Of a stretch of DNA of 64,000 nt, positions 24,219 to 32,429 are shown one piece after another; the first letter of the stretch is position 1, and each line of letters opens with the position of its first letter. Below the pieces are notes generated by a model. It was not told where the DNA came from. It made no database searches and was given only the letters and a program-made list of their open reading frames with translations. Origin of the DNA: Candidatus Obscuribacterales bacterium (GTDB taxonomy: Bacteria; Cyanobacteriota; Vampirovibrionia; Obscuribacterales; Obscuribacteraceae); the NCBI GenBank assembly GCA_020634035.1, contig JACKCM010000004.1:310001-374000 (forward strand). Reading direction: 5' to 3'. A program made the position numbers and the translations under genes.

Positions 24219-24896
24219 TCAGGCTTTGAGCAGGTCTGCTGCCGACGCTCTATCGTTAACCTTGAGTTTGGTGAGAATATTTCTGATATGAGACTTAGTC
24301 GTATGGAGAGAAATCTCTAGTTCTTGCGATATGTCGTTGTTCGAGCGTCCTTCGGCTACCAGGGAGAGAACTTCCATCTCGCGGCTGGTAAGCGCGTCTT
24401 TCAAGGATTCTCGAAGTATCGGCGTACCGTTGCCGTCAAAAGATAACAGTTTCTGGGCATAGCTCTGAATGATGGTGCTGCTGTTGGAATCTATCCAGAG
24501 ATCCCCTTCGGCCACGATCACAATTGCTTTCAAAAGTTTTTGCAGGTCCATGCTGAGGCTGAAGAATCCGTGGGCTCCAACAGCAAGGGAATGGATCAAT
24601 CTGTTTTCAGTATCATCCGAAGCCATGAGGATGACTCTCACATCGCCTCTGTTCTTCTTGAGGGTCCGACAGAGTTCGGTGCCTTTGATGTCATCCAGGT
24701 CGTCTTTGATTAACACCACCACCGGTTTGGTCTGCGAAGAGATGCTCATGGCCTCTTTACCGCTGGAGGCTTCCTCTAGTAAAGAGATGAACGGTACATT
24801 CTCTAGAACAGAGCGAATACACTTGCGCGATAGTTTCTGTCCGTCCACCAGTAGGACAGTTATCGGTTTTTCAGAATTTTGATTATGCGAAAACAT
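24219..24896 (-). CDS. LuxR-type regulator with degenerate receiver domain
   Basis: This 225-residue protein has the fold order of a NarL-type regulator and an intact C-terminal helix-turn-helix (LTSREMEVLSLVAEGRSNNDISQ, HTTKSHIRNIL). The receiver has lost its chemistry. The acidic pair reads DG (residues 18-19) instead of ED or DD, the aligned phosphoacceptor is K64 with Asp residues only after it, the conserved Thr is Ala in LMASD, and the conserved Lys is lost in FFSLS. It is therefore likely regulated by something other than phosphorylation, perhaps ligand binding or expression level. It converges on the group 2 sigma factor gene. Confidence 0.85.
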   Translation of the reverse strand: MFSHNQNSEKPITVLLVDGQKLSRKCIRSVLENVPFISLLEEASSGKEAMSISSQTKPVVVLIKDDLDDIKGTELCRTLKKNRGDVRVILMASDDTENRLIHSLAVGAHGFFSLSMDLQKLLKAIVIVAEGDLWIDSNSSTIIQSYAQKLLSFDGNGTPILRESLKDALTSREMEVLSLVAEGRSNNDISQELEISLHTTKSHIRNILTKLKVNDRASAADLLKA

Positions 24897-25020
24897 AGCA
24901 ACCCCGCCACTAGTCGCTCACCAGCTAAATTTAAGGATACCTTTCTAACCTACAAAAACATTCTAGCTCAAATAAAACTGCTGAGAGGCATGGAATTGGC
25001 AATTTATAGAAAATTAGGCA

Positions 25021-25050
25021 AGAGGGATTAATCCTCTGGGGTGCTTTTTT
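25021..25050 (+). terminator. Possible weak hairpin with T-run, intergenic
   Basis: AGAGG at 25021-25025 can pair with CCTCT at 25033-25037, and a TTTTTT run follows at 25045-25050, seven bases after the stem. No plus-strand gene precedes it, so if real it would stop antisense transcription. The rest of the 244-base region 24897-25140 shows no gene. Confidence 0.25.
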
Positions 25051-25140
25051 CTCCAGCAGGGACTAGCTCTCGCCGGGGCGTCGAGCAGTGTGAAACACCT
25101 TCAGTGGTGTCATATATAGTGCCAATGAGGAGAGGCTGAT

Positions 25141-25881
25141 CTAGTTGCCGGTGCCGGTTATACCACCGCCAGGAGGTGCAACCATGCCGCCGCCGCCGGG
25201 GGGTAAGGAATTAATCGGACCTACCGTAGCGCCACCGCCCGGTGGTACCGTGGGTCTTCCGAGACCACCGCCAGGAGGAAGATTGGTAGATGCTCCGCCT
25301 CCGGCTACCGGGCCGACTCCGGTGCCGATGCCTTCTGGATGTTCAGCTGCGCTACTGGCCAGGAAAGACAGCCGAGCCGGTTTACCCACGCCGGGCACAT
25401 CCTGGACGAAGGGAACGGCACCCATGTCGACAAAGGGACCCATGTCGAAAGTGGCTCTTACATCGTAAGTGTAGAGATCGGTGTTGGTGTCCACCGATAT
25501 CGGCGGTGGGTTGTTGGGACCGTAGGTATTGGTGCTCATGCTGCTTATATTGGTATCGCTGACATACAAATCAATACCGGAGCCGTTATAGCCTGCCACC
25601 GGTTTTAATTTTGCGAATTGACCGAAACCCGAGCTGCAAATTTGTACCGCCGCGTTCTCTGCTGCAGTGAGTGCATCGGCATAGGTTGTCGAATTACCGG
25701 CTTTACCGGCCGACTCTTTGGCCAGCAGATAGATAGTTCCGGCACCGGTACCCATAGCTATGAGGTTGATCATCGGAAAGAGAATGACCAGAAAAAAGAC
25801 TATCAGAGCAGGACCGAATTCTGCCGTGGAGGAGCCGGTTCTGCGACGTTTCAGATAAGCTTTTACTGACCTGGTAAACAT
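25141..25881 (-). CDS. TadE-like exported protein with PPGGG-rich tail
   Basis: The 246-residue protein has a basic N-terminus (KRRRTGSSTAEFG) followed by a membrane helix at about residues 27-50. This is the layout of TadE-type minor pilins, with the glutamate just before the helix. The middle part (about 60-180) is a soluble domain. The last 70 residues are low complexity with four PPGGG blocks separated by short Val/Thr/Asn spacers. It begins 30 bases after the stop of the Ser/Thr kinase gene on the same strand and so is probably its operon partner. A role at the cell surface, perhaps with the Flp-like pilin at 18782, is inference. Confidence 0.72.
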   Translation of the reverse strand: MFTRSVKAYLKRRRTGSSTAEFGPALIVFFLVILFPMINLIAMGTGAGTIYLLAKESAGKAGNSTTYADALTAAENAAVQICSSGFGQFAKLKPVAGYNGSGIDLYVSDTNISSMSTNTYGPNNPPPISVDTNTDLYTYDVRATFDMGPFVDMGAVPFVQDVPGVGKPARLSFLASSAAEHPEGIGTGVGPVAGGGASTNLPPGGGLGRPTVPPGGGATVGPINSLPPGGGGMVAPPGGGITGTGN

Positions 25882-25911
25882 ATTGTTCTTATACCCGCTT
25901 TTGCCTGAAAT

Positions 25912-28761
25912 CTATGGGTTTTTTTCTATCCCGCCCTTGCCTTTAAAAAGCGTTCGAACACTCTCTGCCAGCTTCTCATCTTTCAGCCTCTGAACCGCGG
26001 AGAATTCAAATTTTTTGATCAGATCGCCTCTTGCCGCAAGGGCTTCGGTATTGTCCTGAGCAAGGGTCAGAGCTCTTTCCAGATAGGCTCTGGCAGCCTC
26101 TCTGTCTTTTCTGTCGAATTCCAGATTGGCTCTGTCGATCAGGAGATCGAAGTAGCGGTCGGCATTGCCTTTCATCGCTTTGATCAGCTCTTCCTGTCTG
26201 GCTAGATACTGGTCTGCTCTTGTCAGATCGGTATGGAATCTGCTCAGCTCATAGAGTCTCTGGTAGTCTTGAAGCACGATTTCGCTGTTTTGTCCGTGCA
26301 TTCTTCGGTCCGAGTCGAGCTTGAGATTCTCCAGGCTGAAAAGTCTATCGAAGAGTTCAGGGCTCTCCAATCTGGTGCCGGCCAGGGTCGCGTTATGTCT
26401 ACTTTTTATTATCGCTTCCAGGCGACCGAGAGCTTTCTCCACACCGGCCGTATATTGTGGAATCTGCCTGAGACCGACCACCACAGCTCTTCTGTAATAG
26501 GGTTCGGCTTTGGCTGCCGAACTTCTCTCCATTACCTCACCCAGACCAATAAGGGTTTCGACGAAATAGGGCGAATCGCGGAAGCTCAGCTTTTCATACA
26601 GGACCTTTGCCGCTGTGAGGTTCTCTCCTGCCTCGAGATAGTTCTTTTCACTCAGGTCAATTCTTCCCAGTAAAGAAAGACAGTTCGCCCTCTCCAGAAC
26701 CGGTGGCTCCGGCATATTGTCATAGAGTCTCAGGCTGGAACGGGCGAGAGCCCGGGCTCGAACACTGTCGCCCTCTTCGAAGAAAGCGAAAAGGGCTTGT
26801 TCGAACTTACTTTTGGCAAGATAGACGCTGGATTTCAGTTTGCCAACCGATTCTAGAGCGAGCAGAGAGCGTGCGACGGTCAGTCTCTCCTCCAGGACCT
26901 TTTTGGCTTCTTTCGAATTGCCGCTCTCCATCAAACTGTGGAAGTAAGTATCGAGGGTATTCAGATAGGTATTTCTGATGCTCGGGTCGGTTTTGAAAGC
27001 TTTGCGTTCATAGGCTAACGCCCGGGCGAGCAGGGTATTGGATTTTGACAGGTCTTTTTTAGTGTAGGCGATGAAGCCCAGATTGTGGATCGTTCTCACC
27101 CGGGCTCGACTTTCGGTAAGGCGGGCCGTATCAAGGGAAGAGAGAAGCTCTGTCAGATATTTCTCCGCCAGCTCTCGTCTTTCTGGGAAGAGCTCGACTA
27201 TGTTATTTGCATTCTCGTTTATTTCATGGGCGATATTCTCGATCTCTTCTTGTTTCAGAGGCAGGGGCTTGTCACTTTTGAGAACCGCATCGAGACGATT
27301 GCCAAGGTTATTTAGTTCGAGGCGGACACTTTCGAAATCTTCATTTCTATAGGCGGTTAGCTTCTTTTCGTAGACTTCTCCAGATTCACCCTGGGCTCTC
27401 ATGAGGTCGAGAAGTTCTCTTAGCACCGGAATCTCTCTGGTCCTGTCCCCAGCGCCTATTTTTAACGCCTGTTCGAAGTCGCTTTTGGCAGTGTCATATT
27501 GACCGGTGTCGAAGGCTTCCTGTCCTTTTATATAGGCTTCCGTCCAGGTCAGCTTCTCACCCCCGGCATTGATACCACCCACCAGATTGGGAGCGGTTAT
27601 CAGTGCGAGAGCTGCCACCATGAGGGCACAGGCACCGAGGATTAGAGGCAGACGGCTTTGCAGCTGTCTTGCACCGCCTGCGCTGCCTCTTCTTTTCAGG
27701 TACTCGATCTCGTTATAGACCCTGGTCAGAAGACCTGTATCTGTCTGGTCCTCAGTCAAGACCAGTCTCTGGAGGTCGTCTTTTAGCTCTTTCATGGACG
27801 GATAGCGCTTTTCTGGCTCCTTGGCCATGGCTTTGAATATGATGCCATCGAGTTCTCTTCCCCTGGGCAGGTCCGGACGCAGATTGGAGAGCGGCTCCGG
27901 CATCTCGGTGGTGTGTTTGAAAAAGGTCTCGAAAACATTCGCTCCTTCCAGTGGAGGGATTTTGGTGAAGGCTTCATAGATTAGACAACCCATCGAATAA
28001 ATGTCAGAGCGATGATCGAGCTCTTTTCCCATGCACTGTTCCGGGCTCATATATAAAGGACTGCCGAAGACTTCGCCGGTTTTTGTCAGCCTTTGCTCTC
28101 GATTGAGGTCCTCTTGAACTACTTTGGCTATTCCGAAGTCCAGTATCTTGACCTGTTCTCCTGCCTCGTCATCAACGATCATAAGATTGCTCGGTTTGAT
28201 GTCTCGGTGGACAATGCCGTTTTTGTGAGCATGTTCCAGGGCGTCTATGGCCTGGCTGAATATATTGACCGCTCGCTCCAGGCTGAGCACCCCTTCTTCG
28301 TCGATCAGTGATGACAGATCTCTGCCCTGAACATAGTCCATGACCAGATAGGAGAGACCCTGTTCTCCTGCTCTGAAATCATTCACTTTGACGATATTAG
28401 GATGATCCAGCTTGCCCACCGCTTTGGCTTCTTTCTGGAAGCGCAGAAGAGAATTCTTCTCTTCTATTAGATGGCTATGCATCACCTTTACCGCCACCGG
28501 GCGCTCTATCTGTTCATGCCAGCCCCGATATACCGTGCTCATGCCCCCTTTGCCGATAAGCTCCTGAATATTAATCGTGCCGCCGAGTATGGAGCCGAGC
28601 AGGGGGTCAGCTTCCTGTGAGATAGCCTGCTCACGCAGCTCCGGGTTGATCAGGGTGCTTTCTTGATCGATAGATTGGGATGGAGACTCGACCTCTTTGA
28701 GATCGGGAGGGCGGCTCTTTTCGTCATCGAGGGGGGCGAAGTCTTTCTGCATATCTTGCAT
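25912..28761 (-). CDS. Membrane-anchored Ser/Thr protein kinase with C-terminal TPR region
   Basis: The 949-residue protein has a disordered acidic N-terminus and a kinase domain at about residues 60-335. The kinase shows the Gly loop GKGGMSTVYRG, Lys92 in VAVKVM, HRDIKPSN with D187, DFG at 208-210 and the SPEQ activation segment. It appears active and of the Hanks/PknB class. One membrane helix spans about 371-394, and the remaining 550 residues are mostly TPR-like helices on the outer side. This orientation suggests an extracellular sensor solenoid controlling a cytoplasmic kinase. It lies upstream of the TadE-like gene. Confidence 0.93.
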   Translation of the reverse strand: MQDMQKDFAPLDDEKSRPPDLKEVESPSQSIDQESTLINPELREQAISQEADPLLGSILGGTINIQELIGKGGMSTVYRGWHEQIERPVAVKVMHSHLIEEKNSLLRFQKEAKAVGKLDHPNIVKVNDFRAGEQGLSYLVMDYVQGRDLSSLIDEEGVLSLERAVNIFSQAIDALEHAHKNGIVHRDIKPSNLMIVDDEAGEQVKILDFGIAKVVQEDLNREQRLTKTGEVFGSPLYMSPEQCMGKELDHRSDIYSMGCLIYEAFTKIPPLEGANVFETFFKHTTEMPEPLSNLRPDLPRGRELDGIIFKAMAKEPEKRYPSMKELKDDLQRLVLTEDQTDTGLLTRVYNEIEYLKRRGSAGGARQLQSRLPLILGACALMVAALALITAPNLVGGINAGGEKLTWTEAYIKGQEAFDTGQYDTAKSDFEQALKIGAGDRTREIPVLRELLDLMRAQGESGEVYEKKLTAYRNEDFESVRLELNNLGNRLDAVLKSDKPLPLKQEEIENIAHEINENANNIVELFPERRELAEKYLTELLSSLDTARLTESRARVRTIHNLGFIAYTKKDLSKSNTLLARALAYERKAFKTDPSIRNTYLNTLDTYFHSLMESGNSKEAKKVLEERLTVARSLLALESVGKLKSSVYLAKSKFEQALFAFFEEGDSVRARALARSSLRLYDNMPEPPVLERANCLSLLGRIDLSEKNYLEAGENLTAAKVLYEKLSFRDSPYFVETLIGLGEVMERSSAAKAEPYYRRAVVVGLRQIPQYTAGVEKALGRLEAIIKSRHNATLAGTRLESPELFDRLFSLENLKLDSDRRMHGQNSEIVLQDYQRLYELSRFHTDLTRADQYLARQEELIKAMKGNADRYFDLLIDRANLEFDRKDREAARAYLERALTLAQDNTEALAARGDLIKKFEFSAVQRLKDEKLAESVRTLFKGKGGIEKNP

Positions 28762-28831
28762 ATTCCCGATACGAAAAAATCTAGCTAATTTGCAATCTTT
28801 ACGGTTCTTTTATGCACATTCGGTCGATTAT

Positions 28832-28852
28832 GGTCTCACAGCAGTTGAGACC
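28832..28852 (+). promoter_or_regulatory. 7-bp inverted repeat in the leader of the LRV-repeat gene
   Basis: GGTCTCA (28832-28838) and TGAGACC (28846-28852) form a perfect inverted repeat around CAGCAGT, ending 13 bases before the ATG at 28866 and just before its GAGG ribosome binding site. It could be an operator between the divergent kinase and LRV genes, or a hairpin in the mRNA leader. No T-run follows, so it is not a terminator. Confidence 0.4.
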
Positions 28853-28865
28853 AGCGAGGTTTATC

Positions 28866-29372
28866 ATGAATCGTAAGAATTTGTCCCTGGAAGCCGGAGC
28901 AAGAGATAACAGCGATATTAGAGCAAGATTCGCCAGCCAGTGCGATACCTTCAAGCATCTGGGCGTGGCGGATTCGATCAGGTACAACTGGGCGAAGCAC
29001 TATACGCATCACCAGACCGATGCATCCGCTCGTGATGTAGCAGACCACGTCAATAAGCTGGATACATCCATCCTTATATTAATGGCCGAGAGTCCGACCA
29101 CATCAGCCAATACCCTTGATGTGCTTGCATTTTCCTCTAATCCGACCATTCGCCAGGCGGTGGCCGATAATGCCAGGACCCGCAAAGATACTTTGCTCCT
29201 TCTGGCCGAAGATGAGGATCCCGAGGTCCGCTACGCTATGGCGGAGAACTACAATATGGAGATCGACATCCTTGTCATGCTTTCCGAGGATGACAATCCT
29301 TTTGTCAAAGTGAGAGCTTGTGAGACCCTGGCCAGGGTCCTCAGTTCACAGCCAGCCGCGATTGACGGTTGA
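28866..29372 (+). CDS. LRV/HEAT-like helical repeat protein
   Basis: The protein has about 168 residues and no signal peptide. The C-terminal half holds repeats of about 24 residues with the pattern LA-x-x-x-NPTIRQAVADN, LAEDEDPEVRYAMAEN and LSEDDNPFVKVRACE, typical of the leucine-rich repeat variant family, an alpha-helical solenoid. Some LRV proteins carry an N-terminal iron-sulfur cluster; here only one Cys is seen there, so that is unlikely. I took the ATG at 28866 because GAGG lies eight bases upstream. It diverges from the TPR kinase gene and its 3' end overlaps the HIT gene by 32 bases. Confidence 0.7.
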   Translation: MNRKNLSLEAGARDNSDIRARFASQCDTFKHLGVADSIRYNWAKHYTHHQTDASARDVADHVNKLDTSILILMAESPTTSANTLDVLAFSSNPTIRQAVADNARTRKDTLLLLAEDEDPEVRYAMAENYNMEIDILVMLSEDDNPFVKVRACETLARVLSSQPAAIDG

Positions 29373-29781
29373 GCAGAGCGCGCATGCGTCTGCAAATTTC
29401 TTCGACGAGCTCGCTTGCACAGGCGGGCTCTGTCGGATAGGCGGTGATTCCCCGGCCTTTATAAGCCCTGGGGAAGTTCTCCCGGCGCGGAATCACATGC
29501 AGATGATAATGAGGAACCGCTTCAGCCAGAGAAAAAGTATAGACTCGCTCACAGTCTGTAAGCTCTTTGATTGAGGCTGTCAACGCCTTAAGCAGCGGTC
29601 CATAAGAGGCACATTCCTTATCTGATGCACCTGCCAGATCGAGAATATGGCCCTGGGTCTGGATGATGAAATAGCCGAGAATATTTGTCTCTTCGCTATG
29701 TCGAATCAGCCATTCGGCATCTTCATAGACCACATAGTCGCGGTTGAATCCTTGTTTGCAAATCAGGCAGTCTTTCTCCAT
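29341..29781 (-). CDS. HIT-family nucleotide hydrolase/transferase
   Basis: The 146-residue protein carries the histidine triad HYHLHVIPR near residue 90, with the middle His as nucleophile. It also has an N-terminal CLICK Cys pair, common in the HIT branch that binds zinc. HIT proteins cleave dinucleoside polyphosphates, nucleoside phosphoramidates or adenylates in the cytoplasm; the exact substrate is not readable. Length is normal. Its gene overlaps the 3' end of the converging LRV gene. The triad is complete, so activity is expected. Confidence 0.9.
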   Translation of the reverse strand: MEKDCLICKQGFNRDYVVYEDAEWLIRHSEETNILGYFIIQTQGHILDLAGASDKECASYGPLLKALTASIKELTDCERVYTFSLAEAVPHYHLHVIPRRENFPRAYKGRGITAYPTEPACASELVEEICRRMRALLNRQSRLAVN

Positions 29782-29874
29782 CTCTGGTTATGCTCCTTGG
29801 GCTGGTGCCTGCCATTATAGTGAGCCGGACCGGGCTGTGGTATAAAGCAGGTGTCGGCGGCTAGATAATTTAAT

Positions 29875-32028
29875 GTGACTCAGCCAGAGAAGTGTTTCGA
29901 TTGTCATTTGCCCAGGGCCCCTCGTGGTGGGGTCTCTTCGCTCACACAGTGGATTTCGGTCTGTAGCTGTGACCTGGTCGAAGACGAAACCTTTGAAAGC
30001 TCTGGTATTGCTCGAATTGTTTTTTGCCGAAAATGCAATAAGCGTATTATCGAAGCTCGAAATGGCTCATTTACCCAGTGGATCTTCCGCTCCGATCTAT
30101 GCGGCTGTGAAATTCCCGAGCCTATGGAGAGCGATGACAGAGAAGCTCAAACTGAAATCGCCGGCGAGATCTTCGAGGCCCAGGAAGAAAATGAGATAGA
30201 GATCGAGCTTGATCAGGCGAAATTTCCCAAAGAGCGTTTCAAGCCTCTGGGATTACTGGGTCAGGGAGCCGGTGGCAGTGTTTATCTCTGTCGCGATCGT
30301 TATCTGAATAAGAAAGTCGCTTTGAAAGTATTGAACTATGTCTCGGACGAAATTCTGGTAGCATTTCAAAGTGAGGCAAGAATAAACACCCGGTTGGAGC
30401 ATCCTAATATCGCCAGGGTGCTGGACTTTGGTATTCATGAAGGCAATACACCATATATGGTGGTCGAATACATTGCCGGGCTTGATCTGGAGTTTTACTT
30501 CGCAAACCAGGGACCGCCCGACCCGGATATAGCGCTCTCTATTTTAAAACAGGTTTGTAATGCCCTCGCCTATGCCCATGGCCAGGGGGTGTTGCATCGA
30601 GATATCAAGGCGGGCAATATCCTGTTTCGTCAGGATTCGGAAGATGCTTTTTCTGTTTCGGTTATCGATTTCGGCCTGGCCAGGCTGTCGACAGTCGATC
30701 AGGTCGATAACAGTGATACCATTGTCGGTACTCCCCGCTATATGTCCTGCGATCAGGCCAGGGGATTGCCCTATGACCAGCGTTCTGAGATCTATTCTCT
30801 GGGCTGTCTTGCCTTCGAGCTCTTTGCCGGATGCACTCCTTTTGAAGCCGAAACCGCACTGGAGCTGGTGCGAAAACATGCCCTGGAAGAAGCGCCATTA
30901 TTACTAAATGTAGCTGCCGATGATAGATTGCCCGAAGAGCTCGAGGCTGTTGTAGCTAAGACCCTGGCAAAAGATCCTGAGAACAGATATCAATCTATGA
31001 GCGAGCTTGGTCTGGCTCTTGATGAGATCAAGATAAAGCCACTGTCGTCGCCTGACACCAATAACGATACTGAGAAAGAAGGTCAAGACCTGGGGCTTTT
31101 GGGCAACATGTTCTCTTTGCGAACCCGAGCCTTTCAGTTGTTGTTGATACCACTGGCGATGCTTGTACTTGTGCTTGCATTCTATGGATATCGACAGTAT
31201 TCGGCGCCTCCTGCTCTGGGGCCAACCACTGTCGCCGAAAAAGAGCTGCTCGAACCTCATTCCGAAAATGACAGTGAAGAAGAGCTTGTGGGAGGCAGAG
31301 TCTCATTCTCTGAGAAAGAAGGCTTTATGCATCCGGATAATATCCTCGGTTTTTTAGATGAGGATATAAAAGCGCTCAAAGGGAAGGGCTATAAGAGTGT
31401 CTCGTTTTATGGCATCAATATTGACGGCACAGGATTGAAGTACTTGAAAGGTGAGCCGATAGAAAGGCTGTCCCTGGACCTGACCACAGTCACTGACGAG
31501 TCTATGAAGACTCTCAATGATAGTCTGCCGCATTTGAAAGAGCTATTTCTTGAGTACACGACGACTATAAGCGGAAAGGGTGTTGCCAACCTGAAAGATA
31601 TGAAAGAGTTGCGCGAGATTACCTTCAACGGCAATAAGCGGATTGATGATGCTGTTATTGATACTATCGTTGAGTATTTCCCGAATTTGCATCGCATCTC
31701 CTTAATCGGAACCAGCGTCACCGATAGTGGCGTGACTAAGCTGACTCGACTCAAGCATCTTAATCATATTTATCTTGATGGCACAGCTATTTCTGATCGC
31801 AGTATTGAGGCTCTCTCTAAATTTCCTCTGGAACAGCTTCTGGTCAGCCATACCCATATAACCAACCGCTCTCTTGAGAAGATTGCCAGGATCAAGACCT
31901 TGCGTTATGTTTCCCTGGCCAAGTGTCAGCTGATCAGTCCTGAGGGCATGGAGAAACTTCGCAAAGCCCGTCCCGATCTCAAGATTATCACTAAGGATTT
32001 TCGTACCAATCTACACCTACCTTTCTGA
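29875..32028 (+). CDS. Ser/Thr protein kinase with N-terminal Cys pairs, one TM helix and C-terminal leucine-rich repeats
   Basis: The 717-residue protein starts at GTG. Residues 1-80 hold two similar modules with Cys at 7, 10, 30, 32 and at 51, 54, 76, 78, each with TQWI before the CxC; they look like duplicated zinc knuckles. A kinase domain follows at about 122-390 (GQGAGGSVYL, Lys151, HRDIKAGN with D243, DFG at 265-267). A membrane helix lies near 425-445. The outer part has leucine-rich repeats from about residue 505 to 700 (for example LTRLKHLNHIYLDGTAISD). The kinase appears active; the LRRs are likely a sensor and the Cys modules a metal- or redox-sensitive or protein-binding unit. 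Confidence 0.9.
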   Translation: MTQPEKCFDCHLPRAPRGGVSSLTQWISVCSCDLVEDETFESSGIARIVFCRKCNKRIIEARNGSFTQWIFRSDLCGCEIPEPMESDDREAQTEIAGEIFEAQEENEIEIELDQAKFPKERFKPLGLLGQGAGGSVYLCRDRYLNKKVALKVLNYVSDEILVAFQSEARINTRLEHPNIARVLDFGIHEGNTPYMVVEYIAGLDLEFYFANQGPPDPDIALSILKQVCNALAYAHGQGVLHRDIKAGNILFRQDSEDAFSVSVIDFGLARLSTVDQVDNSDTIVGTPRYMSCDQARGLPYDQRSEIYSLGCLAFELFAGCTPFEAETALELVRKHALEEAPLLLNVAADDRLPEELEAVVAKTLAKDPENRYQSMSELGLALDEIKIKPLSSPDTNNDTEKEGQDLGLLGNMFSLRTRAFQLLLIPLAMLVLVLAFYGYRQYSAPPALGPTTVAEKELLEPHSENDSEEELVGGRVSFSEKEGFMHPDNILGFLDEDIKALKGKGYKSVSFYGINIDGTGLKYLKGEPIERLSLDLTTVTDESMKTLNDSLPHLKELFLEYTTTISGKGVANLKDMKELREITFNGNKRIDDAVIDTIVEYFPNLHRISLIGTSVTDSGVTKLTRLKHLNHIYLDGTAISDRSIEALSKFPLEQLLVSHTHITNRSLEKIARIKTLRYVSLAKCQLISPEGMEKLRKARPDLKIITKDFRTNLHLPF

Positions 32029-32069
32029 GATCATGCTAGTATTCTCAAAACCGCTCAGGGAGTTTTCAT

Positions 32070-32426
32070 ATGTTCATATCCGTCAATAATATTCCTGTGA
32101 AAAAGGGTAGAGAAGCCGATTTCGAAAAGATGTTCATCGAACGCGATAGAGTGGTCGAGAAGCAAGAAGGTTTTGTCAGTCTCGATATTCTCAAGCCGGG
32201 CAAAAAGAGAATCATGGGTGGTGCTGCCGAAGATCTACCCCATGAATACCAGGTCATGACCCGCTGGGAGAGCGAAGAAGCATTTCGCAAATGGGTAGGA
32301 AGCGAAGATTTCAAGAAATCCCATTCAAGAGAGATAGACAAGACTGTCTTCGATGGTCAGAGCTATCTCACTCTCTACCACTCTGTAGAAGGCGCCGGTG
32401 CTCAAAAAGAGATGGTCAAGAACTGA
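32070..32426 (+). CDS. IsdG/HmoA-like antibiotic biosynthesis monooxygenase-family protein
   Basis: The 118-residue protein has the ferredoxin-like ABM fold pattern. By eye it matches the heme-degrading IsdG group, keeping an Asn at position 7, a Trp at 66 (TRWES) and a His at 85 (FKKSH), the three residues needed for heme breakdown in IsdG. Such enzymes are cytoplasmic dimers that open heme to release iron. An AGGGAG precedes the ATG by eight bases. It stands alone between a kinase and a converging membrane-protein gene, with no heme transporter nearby. Heme use is inference from the residues. Confidence 0.82.
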   Translation: MFISVNNIPVKKGREADFEKMFIERDRVVEKQEGFVSLDILKPGKKRIMGGAAEDLPHEYQVMTRWESEEAFRKWVGSEDFKKSHSREIDKTVFDGQSYLTLYHSVEGAGAQKEMVKN

Positions 32427-32429
32427 GTT

